Source: JAPPFW01 sp965200835
GTDB lineage: Bacteria > Actinomycetota > Acidimicrobiia > Spongiisociales > Spongiisociaceae
Direction of reading: 5' to 3'
Assembly (NCBI GenBank): GCA_965200835.1
Contig: OZ241390.1
Location: 1,922,001-1,986,000 of the forward strand
DNA length: 64,000 bases
The position numbers and the translations under genes were made by a program. Under the pieces are notes generated by a model. It made no database searches, was not told where the DNA came from, and saw nothing but the letters and a program-made list of their open reading frames with translations. Of this stretch, positions 33,557 through 41,618 are shown piece by piece. Positions within the stretch are counted from its first letter, which is position 1. Each line of letters starts with the position of its first letter.

Positions 33557-34665
33557 CAGACGATCGCCCCCTCCGGGACTATCTCGCCGGTCAGGAACCG
33601 GCGGGCGTCGAAACGGGACAGATCGAAGGTAGGGGTCGATGCCATGACCAGCTGGGCGAGATGTTCCCCCACGACCGGACCCTGCTGGAATCCGTGTCCG
33701 CTGAAGCCGGTGGCGTAGTGGAGTCGCTCGATTCCCTCGGCGGTGCCGACCATGGCATTGTGATCGGGGCTCATCCCGTAATACCCCCACCACCCGTGCG
33801 TGGTTTCCGAATCTAGTAGGGCGGGGGCGCGGTTGAGGACGATCGGGGCCAGCTCCTCGAGGGTCTGTTCCCGGCCACCCATGGCCAGACCTTCGGCCTC
33901 CCTCAGAAAGTGGAATCCGGTGGCGAAGTCGATCACCAGCGGAAACTGCGAGGGAAAAGGATCGGGGCCTCTGGTCAGCCACATGTGGCGCTTCTCCCGC
34001 CGCACGGGCAGCTCGATCCCGAGCGGCTCAGCCAGTCCGGGACTCCACACTCCCGCCGCCAACACCACTTCGCCGGTCGCCAGGACCCCGTCCGTGGTCT
34101 TGACCCCCTCGATTCGACTTCCCACGACCATGATTTCGATCACCTCGCAGCCCTGCACGATCACTGCGCCGTGGCGAGCAGCCGCTCGGGCGTACCCGTA
34201 GGCGACCGCCTCCGGAGTGCAGAAACCGTCCAGGGGGCAGAAGGTGGCTCCGGCCAGGTCGTGGGTGCGGACTCCCGGCACCATCTCCCGAACGGCTTCG
34301 GTGTCCAGGAACTCGGTCGGCACGCCCAGGGACCGTTGCAGCTCGACCGCCCGCCGGAAGGGGCCGACCTCGTTGTCCTTCAGTAAGAACAGGTAGCCCC
34401 ATTGCCGCAGGCCGATGCTGGTGCCGAACTCGGCCTCGAAGCCGACGAGCCGGCGGATGTTCTCCAGTCCCATCCGGATGTTGAGATCGTCGAAGAACTG
34501 GGCCCTGAATCCCCCCGCTGCCTTGCTGGTGGAGCCCGATCCGATGGTGTCCCGCTCGATCAAGGTCACGTCGAACCCCGCCGAAGCCAGGTGGTAGGCG
34601 GTGCTGGCACCCATCACCCCACCGCCGATGATGGCTACCGCGGTGGAAGCGGGAAGGTCTGCCAC
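33556..34665 (-). CDS. FAD-dependent amine/amino acid oxidoreductase (DAO family)
   Basis: A 369-residue flavoprotein. The dinucleotide motif I-G-G-G-V-M-G-A-S-T-A is at residues 12-22, the GSTSKAAGGFR loop near 48 is typical of sarcosine-oxidase/DadA-like members, and Y-A-T-G-F-S-G-H-G near 325 is the C-terminal FAD site. First gene of the three-gene unit with AcnX. It may oxidise an imino or D-amino acid such as a hydroxyproline isomer; that is inference from position. Confidence 0.85.
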   Translation of the reverse strand: MADLPASTAVAIIGGGVMGASTAYHLASAGFDVTLIERDTIGSGSTSKAAGGFRAQFFDDLNIRMGLENIRRLVGFEAEFGTSIGLRQWGYLFLLKDNEVGPFRRAVELQRSLGVPTEFLDTEAVREMVPGVRTHDLAGATFCPLDGFCTPEAVAYGYARAAARHGAVIVQGCEVIEIMVVGSRIEGVKTTDGVLATGEVVLAAGVWSPGLAEPLGIELPVRREKRHMWLTRGPDPFPSQFPLVIDFATGFHFLREAEGLAMGGREQTLEELAPIVLNRAPALLDSETTHGWWGYYGMSPDHNAMVGTAEGIERLHYATGFSGHGFQQGPVVGEHLAQLVMASTPTFDLSRFDARRFLTGEIVPEGAIV

Positions 34666-34810
34666 TCTTTGCTCCTGACCTAGCTACGGCCCGGCAAACT
34701 CGGCATAGGCGGGTCGGGCCGTTAGCAGTTGGGGATTGCGAGAACGATAGATGCTCTTCTGATGACTGGTGGCGGCGGACCGCTTGGAGGGACGGGGTAA
34801 TCTCCGGCCG

Positions 34811-35926
34811 ATGTCTCTTGCGCCCGAGTTTCTCGAACAGTACGACGAGCCCTTCGGCTTCCTGGACTTTGCCGCCATCGGAGCGATGTCCATCCCGGCC
34901 AGAGCAGGTCTGACGGAGATGGCGGTCGGAATGTCCGGAGAGTACGGGAAGATCGTTCCCCTGGTCATGGCCCAACTGGAAGTCACCTCAGACCTGCTGG
35001 CTGACCGGCTGGGCACCACTGCCGAGCGGGTCGCCATCCTGCCCAGCACCTCGGCCGGTCTGTTCGCAGTCGCCTTCGGCCTCGGCGGCGGTTCGGTGGT
35101 CGTTCCCAGGGCCGAGTTCGCCGCCAACCTCTATCCGTGGGTCCGGGCGGGCGACGCTGGCCGGATCCGTCCGAGGATCATCGACGCGCCCGGGGGTCGG
35201 CTGACCGCTGACCTGATCGCCGGGGCGGTGGACGCCTCGACTGTGGCGGTGTCGGTGAGCCAGGTCGACTATCACACCGGCTTCCGGTGCGACCTCGCGG
35301 CCATTCGTGACGCCACCGGCGACGCCCTGCTGGTGGTGGATGCCGTCCAGGGTCTGGGAGCGATGGACATCACTATGGAACATGCCGATGTTCTGGTCGC
35401 GGGGAGCCACAAATGGTTGCGAGCAGGGGGAGGGGCAGCCGTGATGGCGGTGTCCGACCGGGCCCTCGAACGGCTGCCACCTACCTTGGGTGGCTGGCTG
35501 GGAGTCCAGGATCCGTTCGACACCGGGTCGGCCCTACCTCATCCGGCACTCGACAACGCTCGGCGGTTCACGATGGGTAGCCCGGCCTTCACCGCAGTGG
35601 GCGCACTGCGCGGGTCCCTGGAGGCACTCCGGTTGGCGCCGATGGCCGAAGTGGCAGCGGTGACGATTGCCCGATCCAGGGCAGTCGAGGAGCAGGCCCG
35701 CCGAGCGGGCGCGGAGATAGTGACCTCCCGGCTGGACGACTCGGAGCGGAGCGGCATCATCAGTTTCCGGCCGGCTGGCGAGTCCTCGGTCGAGGTATAC
35801 CGGCGCCTTACCGCAGCCGGTTTCGTGCTGACCGAGCGACACGGGTGCATCAGGGTGGCCGCCCATGCCAGCACACACGTCGATGCTCCCTCGGCGCTGG
35901 GCGAGGTTCTGAGGGCAGGCCACTGA
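34811..35926 (+). CDS. Class V aminotransferase-fold PLP enzyme (kynureninase-like)
   Basis: 371 residues from ATG 34811 (MSLAPEFLEQ); an upstream in-frame start at 34769 is less likely. V-V-D-A-V-Q-G-L-G with the PLP-ring Asp and G-S-H-K-W-L with the Schiff-base Lys (about residue 200) are clear. The C-terminus has G-I-I-S-F-R and R-V-A-A-H-A-S-T-H. Divergent from the FAD enzyme gene with a 145-base gap. Could be an aminotransferase, lyase or kynureninase; family membership is firm, reaction is not. Confidence 0.8.
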   Translation: MSLAPEFLEQYDEPFGFLDFAAIGAMSIPARAGLTEMAVGMSGEYGKIVPLVMAQLEVTSDLLADRLGTTAERVAILPSTSAGLFAVAFGLGGGSVVVPRAEFAANLYPWVRAGDAGRIRPRIIDAPGGRLTADLIAGAVDASTVAVSVSQVDYHTGFRCDLAAIRDATGDALLVVDAVQGLGAMDITMEHADVLVAGSHKWLRAGGGAAVMAVSDRALERLPPTLGGWLGVQDPFDTGSALPHPALDNARRFTMGSPAFTAVGALRGSLEALRLAPMAEVAAVTIARSRAVEEQARRAGAEIVTSRLDDSERSGIISFRPAGESSVEVYRRLTAAGFVLTERHGCIRVAAHASTHVDAPSALGEVLRAGH

Positions 35927-36009
35927 GCGGCTGAGGGGGCTTGCAACTCGGCCGGATTGCGCTGCTTCGGCCTCATCGTCCTGAAGCACGAGGGTGAGGT
36001 TTCGGTTAG

Positions 36010-36486
36010 TTACCATCCGTCCCCGGGGGTATGGGGAAGTTCGGCCAGCTCCTCGAGGTGGGCAATCCGGTCCGCCGCGGACCTAATGTCATCTCCGACC
36101 GTCACGGTCGCCACTTCGGGTACGGAGTCGGGGAAGGGTGCCTGTCTCTCTGCACTGCTCACCCAGATCGCTCTGCGCAAGCCGGCTCTCCGGATAGCTG
36201 TCGCCCAACCTTGGAGGACCGTTCGTGCATCGGGCGCGAACTCCCGCGCCCGCCCGTCATCGGCCGCTTCGGTCACCAGGATGGCGCAGAAACAGTTGAG
36301 GGCGGCCGCCTCTACGTGTGAGTGATCGGAGACATCGCCACACGCTACCTTCACGCCTCTCGCCCTGAGCGCGGCGGCGCTTGCCTCCCGAGAGATGAAG
36401 GCCCGTACTTCCGCCGCCGTCGGCAGCAGGGTGGTGATCACCGCTTCGCCCACCGCGGTATCGGCGCCTATTACGATCACCGGCAT
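36010..36486 (-). CDS. NAD(P)-binding NmrA/atypical-SDR-like protein
   Basis: A 158-residue protein starting MPVIVIGADTAVGEAV, a Rossmann-like first strand with G-A-D-T-A-V-G in place of G-x-x-G-x-x-G. A-F-I-S-R, A-C-G-D-V-S-D and I-L-V-T-E-A follow the NmrA pattern, and W-V-S-S-A-E-R replaces the usual Ser. It is shorter than full NmrA proteins (about 250-300), lacking the C-terminal substrate part. May sense the nucleotide ratio or be a reduced relic. Divergent from sufB. Confidence 0.6.
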   Translation of the reverse strand: MPVIVIGADTAVGEAVITTLLPTAAEVRAFISREASAAALRARGVKVACGDVSDHSHVEAAALNCFCAILVTEAADDGRAREFAPDARTVLQGWATAIRRAGLRRAIWVSSAERQAPFPDSVPEVATVTVGDDIRSAADRIAHLEELAELPHTPGDGW

Positions 36487-36569
36487 CCGGACAAGTTATC
36501 ACGGCGTGGCGGCTCGGTGAACTGAGCACCGATCGAGCGAGGTTCTGCTTGGCTCGGCACGCGACCTGG

Positions 36570-36575
36570 TATGAT
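36570..36575 (+). promoter_or_regulatory. Candidate -10 box (TATGAT) for sufB
   Basis: TATGAT 71 bases upstream of the sufB ATG. A loose -35 (TGCTTG, 36546-36551) lies 18 bases upstream. Start of transcription would be near 36582, just before the palindrome at 36595. Confidence 0.4.
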
Positions 36576-36594
36576 CGGAGAAGACCAGCGGCAG

Positions 36595-36610
36595 TGTGGT
36601 GATCACCACA
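36595..36610. promoter_or_regulatory. Perfect 16-bp palindrome, candidate operator of sufB
   Basis: TGTGGTGATCACCACA reads the same on both strands. It sits just downstream of the candidate -10 and 35 bases before the sufB ATG, the usual place for a repressor that blocks the start of transcription. The binding protein is unknown; no Rrf2 or SufR-like gene is in the window. Confidence 0.55.
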
Positions 36611-36645
36611 GGTCAGCGGGTCAGCGGAGAGTTTTGGAGCATCAT

Positions 36646-38061
36646 ATGACTACCACGGTTGACATCGATCTTGGCGCGTACAAGCTCGGTTGGAGCGATC
36701 CGGAGGACGATTACGTCTTCAAGCCGGAGAAGGGCCTCTCGGAGGAGATCATCCGCGAGATGTCGTTCCTGAAGGGCGAACCCCAGTGGATGCTGAACTT
36801 CCGCCTCAAGGCGTATAAGCGTTTTCTCCGGAGACCGATACCCACCTGGGGTGGTGGTGGGCTGCTCGACGAGATCGACTTCGATGACATCTACTACTAC
36901 GTCAAGCCGGCCGAGGAGCAGGCGAAAGACTGGGACATGGTGCCCGAGTCCATCAAGGACACCTACGAGCGGCTGGGCATCCCTGAGGCGGAGCGCAAGT
37001 TCCTGGCCGGGGTGACCGCCCAGTACGAATCGGAGGTCGTCTACCACCGCAACCGGGAGGATCTGGAAAGCCTCGGAGTCCTGTTCATGGATATGGATTC
37101 GGCGGTCCGGGACCATCCCGAGCTGGTGCGGGAGCACTTCGGCACCGTCATCCCGCCCAACGACAACAAGTTCGCGGCGCTCAACTCGGCCGTCTGGTCG
37201 GGCGGGTCCTTCATCTACGTACCTCCCGGTGTCCATGTCGACCAGCCCTTGCAGGCGTACTTCCGGATCAATTCCGAGAATATGGGCCAGTTCGAGCGGA
37301 CGCTGATAATCGTCGACGAGGGTGCGTTCTGCCACTACGTCGAGGGTTGCAGCGCGCCGGTATACACCACCGACTCGCTTCACTCCGCGGTGGTCGAGAT
37401 CGTGGTCAAGCGGGGAGGCAGGTGCCGCTACACCACCATCCAGAACTGGTCCAACAACGTGTACAACCTGGTCACCAAGCGGGCAGCCGCCTACGCGGAC
37501 GCCACCATGGAATGGGTGGACGGCAACCTGGGGTCCAAGCTAACCATGAAATACCCGGCGGTGTGGTTGATGGAGCCGGGGGCCCACGGCGAGGTGCTGT
37601 CGATCGCGTTCGCCGGCTCGGGCCAGCATCAGGACACCGGTGCCAAGATGGTGCATGCCGCTCCCAACACCACCTCGACCATCCTTTCCAAGTCCATCAC
37701 CAAGGGCGGCGGCCGGGCCGGTTATCGCGGGTTGGTACGGGTGGAGCCGGGTGCCGAGTCCGCCAAGTCCTTCGTGCGGTGCGACGCTCTGATCCTCGAC
37801 GAGGACAGCAGATCGGACACCTATCCCTATATGGAGATCGAGGAGGCCGACACCGAGATCGGTCACGAGGCCACCGTGTCCAAGGTGGGCGAGGAGCAGC
37901 TCTTCTACCTGATGAGCCGCGGCCTAACCGAGGACGAAGCCACCTCGATGGTGGTGGCCGGTTTCATCGAGCCGATCGTCAAGGAACTCCCGATGGAGTA
38001 TGCGGTGGAGATGAACCGGCTCATCGAGCTGAACATGGCAGAGGCGGGCGCAGTCGGATAA
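36646..38061 (+). CDS. sufB: Fe-S cluster assembly scaffold SufB
   Basis: 471 residues from ATG 36646 (MTTTVDIDLGAYK), with GGAG eight bases upstream; the longer open frame is not used. SufB forms the SufBC2D scaffold on which [Fe-S] clusters are built. Seen: G-L-S-E-E-I-I-R-E-M-S, S-G-G-S-F-I-Y-V-P-P-G-V, H-Y-V-E-G-C-S-A-P, and near the end S-F-V-R-C-D-A-L-I-L, which supplies the conserved assembly Cys, followed by H-E-A-T-V-S-K and L-F-Y-L-M-S-R-G-L. Unlike most suf operons, sufD and sufC are not adjacent but start 3.5 kb away. Confidence 0.95.
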   Translation: MTTTVDIDLGAYKLGWSDPEDDYVFKPEKGLSEEIIREMSFLKGEPQWMLNFRLKAYKRFLRRPIPTWGGGGLLDEIDFDDIYYYVKPAEEQAKDWDMVPESIKDTYERLGIPEAERKFLAGVTAQYESEVVYHRNREDLESLGVLFMDMDSAVRDHPELVREHFGTVIPPNDNKFAALNSAVWSGGSFIYVPPGVHVDQPLQAYFRINSENMGQFERTLIIVDEGAFCHYVEGCSAPVYTTDSLHSAVVEIVVKRGGRCRYTTIQNWSNNVYNLVTKRAAAYADATMEWVDGNLGSKLTMKYPAVWLMEPGAHGEVLSIAFAGSGQHQDTGAKMVHAAPNTTSTILSKSITKGGGRAGYRGLVRVEPGAESAKSFVRCDALILDEDSRSDTYPYMEIEEADTEIGHEATVSKVGEEQLFYLMSRGLTEDEATSMVVAGFIEPIVKELPMEYAVEMNRLIELNMAEAGAVG

Positions 38062-38066
38062 CCGAC

Positions 38067-38090
38067 CTCCCCCTCCGAAGTGAGGGGGAG
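38067..38090. terminator. Hairpin between convergent sufB and sigma factor genes
   Basis: CTCCCCCTC pairs exactly with GAGGGGGAG around a 6-base loop, beginning 6 bases after the sufB stop. It can serve both converging genes. Confidence 0.6.
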
Positions 38091-38096
38091 CAGAAC

Positions 38097-39029
38097 CTAG
38101 ATTTCCAGCAGGTATCTAAGACCCACCGAGAAGGACGGATGCCGGAGCTTGGAGAGCGCCCTCCGCTCGATCTGGCGGACGTGCTCGCGGGTTAGCCCCA
38201 TCTTGGCTCCGATCGCGGTGAGGGTGTTCGCTTCCTTCCCGCCCAACCCGTACCGGGCGACTATCACGGCCCGCTCGTTCAAGTCCAGGACGTTCAGGGC
38301 TTGGTCGATCTGGAGTCGACGCATGGAGATGGCGGCTTGGACGAACGGGTCGGGTGCTTTGGCGTCCTCCACGAAGTCGCCGAGCACCGCGTCCCCATCC
38401 TGGCCGACCGGGCGATCGAGGGAGGTGGTGCTGGTAGGGGCGTCGAGGGCGAGGTGGACCCGGTCGATGTCCAGCCCGCTGGTCTCGGCTATCTCGTTGC
38501 GGGTCGGACGCCGACCCATCTCCTCGTTGAGGGTGCGGGCGGTCTCCTTGACGGTCCTTACGATGTCCACCATATGTACCGGCAAGCGGATGGTGCGGGC
38601 CTGGTTACCGAGGCCCCGAGTGATTGCCTGGCGGATCCACCAGGTGGCGTAGGTCGAGAACTTGAAACCCTTGCGCCAGTCGTATTTCTCGACGGCCCTG
38701 ATCAGACCGAGGTTTCCTTCCTGAATGAGGTCCAGTAGGTCGAGCCCTCGCCCTGAATAGCGTTTGGCGATCGAGATGACCAGTCGCAGGTTGGAGCTGA
38801 CGAAGATCTTCTTGGCCTCCTCACCCTCCCTGACCAGCCTCGTGAGTCGCCGGACCTTGGCAGGCGGAAGATGGTTGGTGGTGTCGAGTTCGAGCTCGGC
38901 TTCCAGGCCCAGCTCCATGGTGCGGGCCAGATGGATCTCTTCCTCGGCCGTTAGCAGGGAGTGGACCGATACCCCCTCGAGGTACATTCCCACCGCATCG
39001 GTCGAGGCCACCGCCTCCCGAGCTACCAC
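38097..39029 (-). CDS. RNA polymerase sigma factor, sigma-70 group 2 (SigA/SigB-like)
   Basis: 310 residues from GTG 39027-39029. Region 1.2 is D-A-V-G-M-Y-L-E-G-V near residue 12. Region 2 has R-L-V-I-S-I-A-K-R-Y, D-L-I-Q-E-G-N-L-G-L and F-S-T-Y-A-T-W-W-I-R-Q-A for -10 recognition. Region 3 has G-R-R-P-T-R-N-E-I-A, and region 4 E-H-V-R-Q-I-E-R-R-A-L-S-K-L-R. Short length and no acidic region 1.1 suggest a group 2, non-essential sigma factor and not the housekeeping one. It splits the suf genes; no anti-sigma gene is next to it. Confidence 0.9.
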   Translation of the reverse strand: MVAREAVASTDAVGMYLEGVSVHSLLTAEEEIHLARTMELGLEAELELDTTNHLPPAKVRRLTRLVREGEEAKKIFVSSNLRLVISIAKRYSGRGLDLLDLIQEGNLGLIRAVEKYDWRKGFKFSTYATWWIRQAITRGLGNQARTIRLPVHMVDIVRTVKETARTLNEEMGRRPTRNEIAETSGLDIDRVHLALDAPTSTTSLDRPVGQDGDAVLGDFVEDAKAPDPFVQAAISMRRLQIDQALNVLDLNERAVIVARYGLGGKEANTLTAIGAKMGLTREHVRQIERRALSKLRHPSFSVGLRYLLEI

Positions 39030-39203
39030 TTCACGCCCCTACTCCTCATCTACTCCTCAGCGTCCGCTTAAAGCTAGGCAACGTATCATCCCAAGCCGGA
39101 TTTGGCAATATGGCCGGCGATTCGAGGGCAGCAATCCGGCCGGCCTCCGCAGTCCGAGCGGTCCAAGTCCGGTGCCGCGGAGGATCGCTACGATTCCTAT
39201 TCC

Positions 39204-40799
39204 ATGCCCATAGCCACCCATCGCCAGCGGAGCGTAGTCCCGGTCCGGAGCCGGGGCGGTCTGCTCAGGATGGGCCAGGCGGCCGCCACCATCCTGGCGG
39301 GGATCTTGCTGGCGGCCTGCATGGCCCAGGGGGTGGTGGTGGTCGGGGAGGCACCGGTCCCGCCTCCCGGCGCCACTGGCATGGTCGCGATCCAGATTCT
39401 CGATGACCGGGGAGACCCGCTGATCGGGGCCCAGGCCACGGCTAGCGAAATTCTCATGACCAGTGACGAGGCAGGCCAGGTGCGGTTCCGCTGGGCGGGG
39501 GAGCCGATCACGGTCACGGTGCGGTCGGAAGGGTTCTTTCCTGCGGCCGTCGCGGTGGAGGAACACCAGGAGGAACCGCTCGAGCTGGTGCTGCGGCCGG
39601 CTGTCCTCCGGGGATCGGTGGTCGACAGGGACCAATTCGGGGTGGCGGCGGCCCAGGTGTCCTTGGGGGATGCCGTGGCGGTCACCGACCAGTCGGGCCG
39701 GTTCGAGATCAGCCGGGCGTCGGCCGGCACTATCACGGTCACCCGACCGGGGTGGCAGGACACCGAGTTCTTCTGGGACGGCCTGACGCTGATGACCGAG
39801 ATCGAGCTGGAGCCACGGTTCGTCCGGGGCCTGCACATCGGCCAATTCGTCTACATCGATCCCCAGCAGTGGCAGGACCTGCTCCAAGTAGCCGATGACA
39901 CGGTAGTGAACGCCTTCGTGATCGATGCCAAGGACGAGTCCGGCCGGGTTTTCTATCCCAGCGAGGTTCCCCTGGCCAACCAGGTGGGGGCGGTGGATCC
40001 GCTCATCGATCTGGACCGGGTGGTCGCCGACATGGACCGCCACCAACTCTATAAGATCGCCCGGATCGTGACGTTCCAGGACCCGATCGCCGCCCGCGGC
40101 CAGGTGGACCTAGCGATCTATGACACGACCACCGGCGGGCCATATAACAAAAACGACCAGTACTTCCTAGACCCCACCGATCCCTATGCCCGGGCCTACG
40201 CGCTGCACTTGGCGGAGGAGGTATGCGCCGCCGGCTTCGACGAGATCCAGTTCGACTACGTGCGCTTCCCCGATGGTTTCCCCCACGAGACGACCCGCTT
40301 CGACGGAGGTTCGTCGGAGGAGGTGCGGGTGGAGACGATTACCGGGTTCCTTCGGGAAGCGGCCGATCGACTGCATCCCCTCGGATGTGTGACTGGCGCT
40401 GACATCTTCGGGTTCATCACCACCGTGCGCGGGGATGGGGGGATCGGCCAAGAGTACGGCGCGCTGACCGAGGTGGTGGATGTGCTCTCGCCGATGGTCT
40501 ATCCGAGCCACTATTCGAGAGGATGGTTCGGGTTCGACAAACCCAACGATCATCCGGGTGAGGTGGTGGCCGGCGCACTGGAGGATGCCCTGGATCTGGG
40601 GCGGCGGCAAGGATCGGCCATCGTGCGCCCCTGGTTGCAGGACTTCTACTACAACCCCGCCCAGGTACGGGAGGGAATCCGAGCAGCCGAGGCGAGCGGA
40701 GCTTCCGGGTGGATGCTGTGGAACGCCCGGAGCCGTTTCCAGCTGGAGGCGCTCGACGCCGAGCCCGCCGCGGCGGGCGGAACTGGTTCCACCGGATGA
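39204..40799 (+). CDS. Putative glycoside hydrolase lipoprotein (DUF4015)
   Basis: 531 residues from ATG 39204. A lipoprotein signal (ILAGILLAAC, lipobox L-A-A-C) is followed by two small beta domains resembling carboxypeptidase-regulatory/PEGA folds (residues ~60-200). The main domain from about 210 has V-N-A-F-V-I-D-A-K-D-E-S-G, F-D-E-I-Q-F-D-Y-V-R-F-P-D-G, G-A-D-I-F-G-F and D-V-L-S-P-M-V-Y-P-S-H-Y, all marks of DUF4015, a TIM-barrel hydrolase-like family. It would act on a polysaccharide at the outer face of the membrane. The stop overlaps the next ATG (ATGA). Confidence 0.85.
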   Translation: MPIATHRQRSVVPVRSRGGLLRMGQAAATILAGILLAACMAQGVVVVGEAPVPPPGATGMVAIQILDDRGDPLIGAQATASEILMTSDEAGQVRFRWAGEPITVTVRSEGFFPAAVAVEEHQEEPLELVLRPAVLRGSVVDRDQFGVAAAQVSLGDAVAVTDQSGRFEISRASAGTITVTRPGWQDTEFFWDGLTLMTEIELEPRFVRGLHIGQFVYIDPQQWQDLLQVADDTVVNAFVIDAKDESGRVFYPSEVPLANQVGAVDPLIDLDRVVADMDRHQLYKIARIVTFQDPIAARGQVDLAIYDTTTGGPYNKNDQYFLDPTDPYARAYALHLAEEVCAAGFDEIQFDYVRFPDGFPHETTRFDGGSSEEVRVETITGFLREAADRLHPLGCVTGADIFGFITTVRGDGGIGQEYGALTEVVDVLSPMVYPSHYSRGWFGFDKPNDHPGEVVAGALEDALDLGRRQGSAIVRPWLQDFYYNPAQVREGIRAAEASGASGWMLWNARSRFQLEALDAEPAAAGGTGSTG

Positions 40800-41491
40800 G
40801 CGACCAGGACTTCGACCGCCTCCAAGGGGCGCTGGTCGGTTGCCGGCGATGCCCGAGACTGGTGGCCTGGCGGGAGGAGGTGGCGACCACCAAGCGGGCC
40901 GCCTATCGCGACGAGGAGTACTGGGCTCGTCCGGTTCCGATGCTCGGGCGTCCCGATGCCCGCCTGCTGATCATCGGGCTAGCGCCCGGTGCGCACGGGT
41001 CCAACCGGACCGGGCGGATGTTCACCGGGGATCGCTCGGGTGAGTGGCTCTTTCGCGCACTCCATCGAGCGGGTTACGCCAACCGCCCGGAGGCCGTTAG
41101 ACGGAACGACGGATTCGAGCTCCACGATGCTGCCATCACCGCCATCGTCAGGTGCGTCCCGCCCCGTAACCGCCCGACGCCCGCCGAGCGCCACACCTGC
41201 TCCAGGTGGATCGACCGGGAGCTGGATCTGTGCCGGAGAAAGCGGGTGATCGTGGCCCTGGGCGGGATGGCCTTCGACCAGACGCTGCGGTTGGGTCTGC
41301 GGCGGGGTTGGGAGGTGCCCCGGCCTCGACCACGCTTCGGCCACGGTGTGGAAGTGCATCTCGGTCCGGATGCGCCGGTTCTTCTCGGCTGCTACCACCC
41401 ATCCCAGCAGAACACCTTCACGGGAAGGCTGACGGAGGAGATGCTGGACGACGTGTTCTCCAGGACGAAGGAGCTGATCGGCCAGGGGTGA
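40796..41491 (+). CDS. Uracil-DNA glycosylase family 5 (UdgB)
   Basis: 231 residues starting MSDQDFDRLQ at an ATGA overlap with the DUF4015 gene. Fe-S Cys residues are in C-R-R-C-P-R-L (17, 20) and C-V-P-P ... H-T-C-S-R-W. Motif 1, G-L-A-P-G-A-H-G-S-N-R-T-G-R, has Ala/Gly in place of the catalytic Asp/Asn, as in family 5. The C-terminal motif is H-P-S-Q-Q-N-T-F-T-G. It removes uracil and some oxidised or deaminated bases. Being an Fe-S enzyme next to suf genes is of some interest. Confidence 0.9.
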   Translation: MSDQDFDRLQGALVGCRRCPRLVAWREEVATTKRAAYRDEEYWARPVPMLGRPDARLLIIGLAPGAHGSNRTGRMFTGDRSGEWLFRALHRAGYANRPEAVRRNDGFELHDAAITAIVRCVPPRNRPTPAERHTCSRWIDRELDLCRRKRVIVALGGMAFDQTLRLGLRRGWEVPRPRPRFGHGVEVHLGPDAPVLLGCYHPSQQNTFTGRLTEEMLDDVFSRTKELIGQG

Positions 41492-41578
41492 GGAGCCCGG
41501 GGACCACAGCCGCTCGAACGATCCGGCGACGCAGCCGTTTTCGCACTTACGTACCTGGTTCGATACGATCACCGTTCC

Positions 41579-41584
41579 TATACC
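41579..41584 (+). promoter_or_regulatory. Candidate -10 box (TATACC) for sufD
   Basis: TATACC 34 bases before the sufD ATG, with TGGTTC 17 bases upstream. GGAGGA (41604-41609) is the ribosome site. A separate promoter would be needed because the upstream genes are unrelated. Confidence 0.3.
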
Positions 41585-41618
41585 ATCCACCCCGCTGTCC
41601 TGTGGAGGAGTCGGGCCA

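Noticed and set aside
39057..40046. 329-codon minus-strand frame over the DUF4015 gene
   Set aside because: Arg/His/Pro-rich antisense frame; the plus strand has signal peptide and domain.
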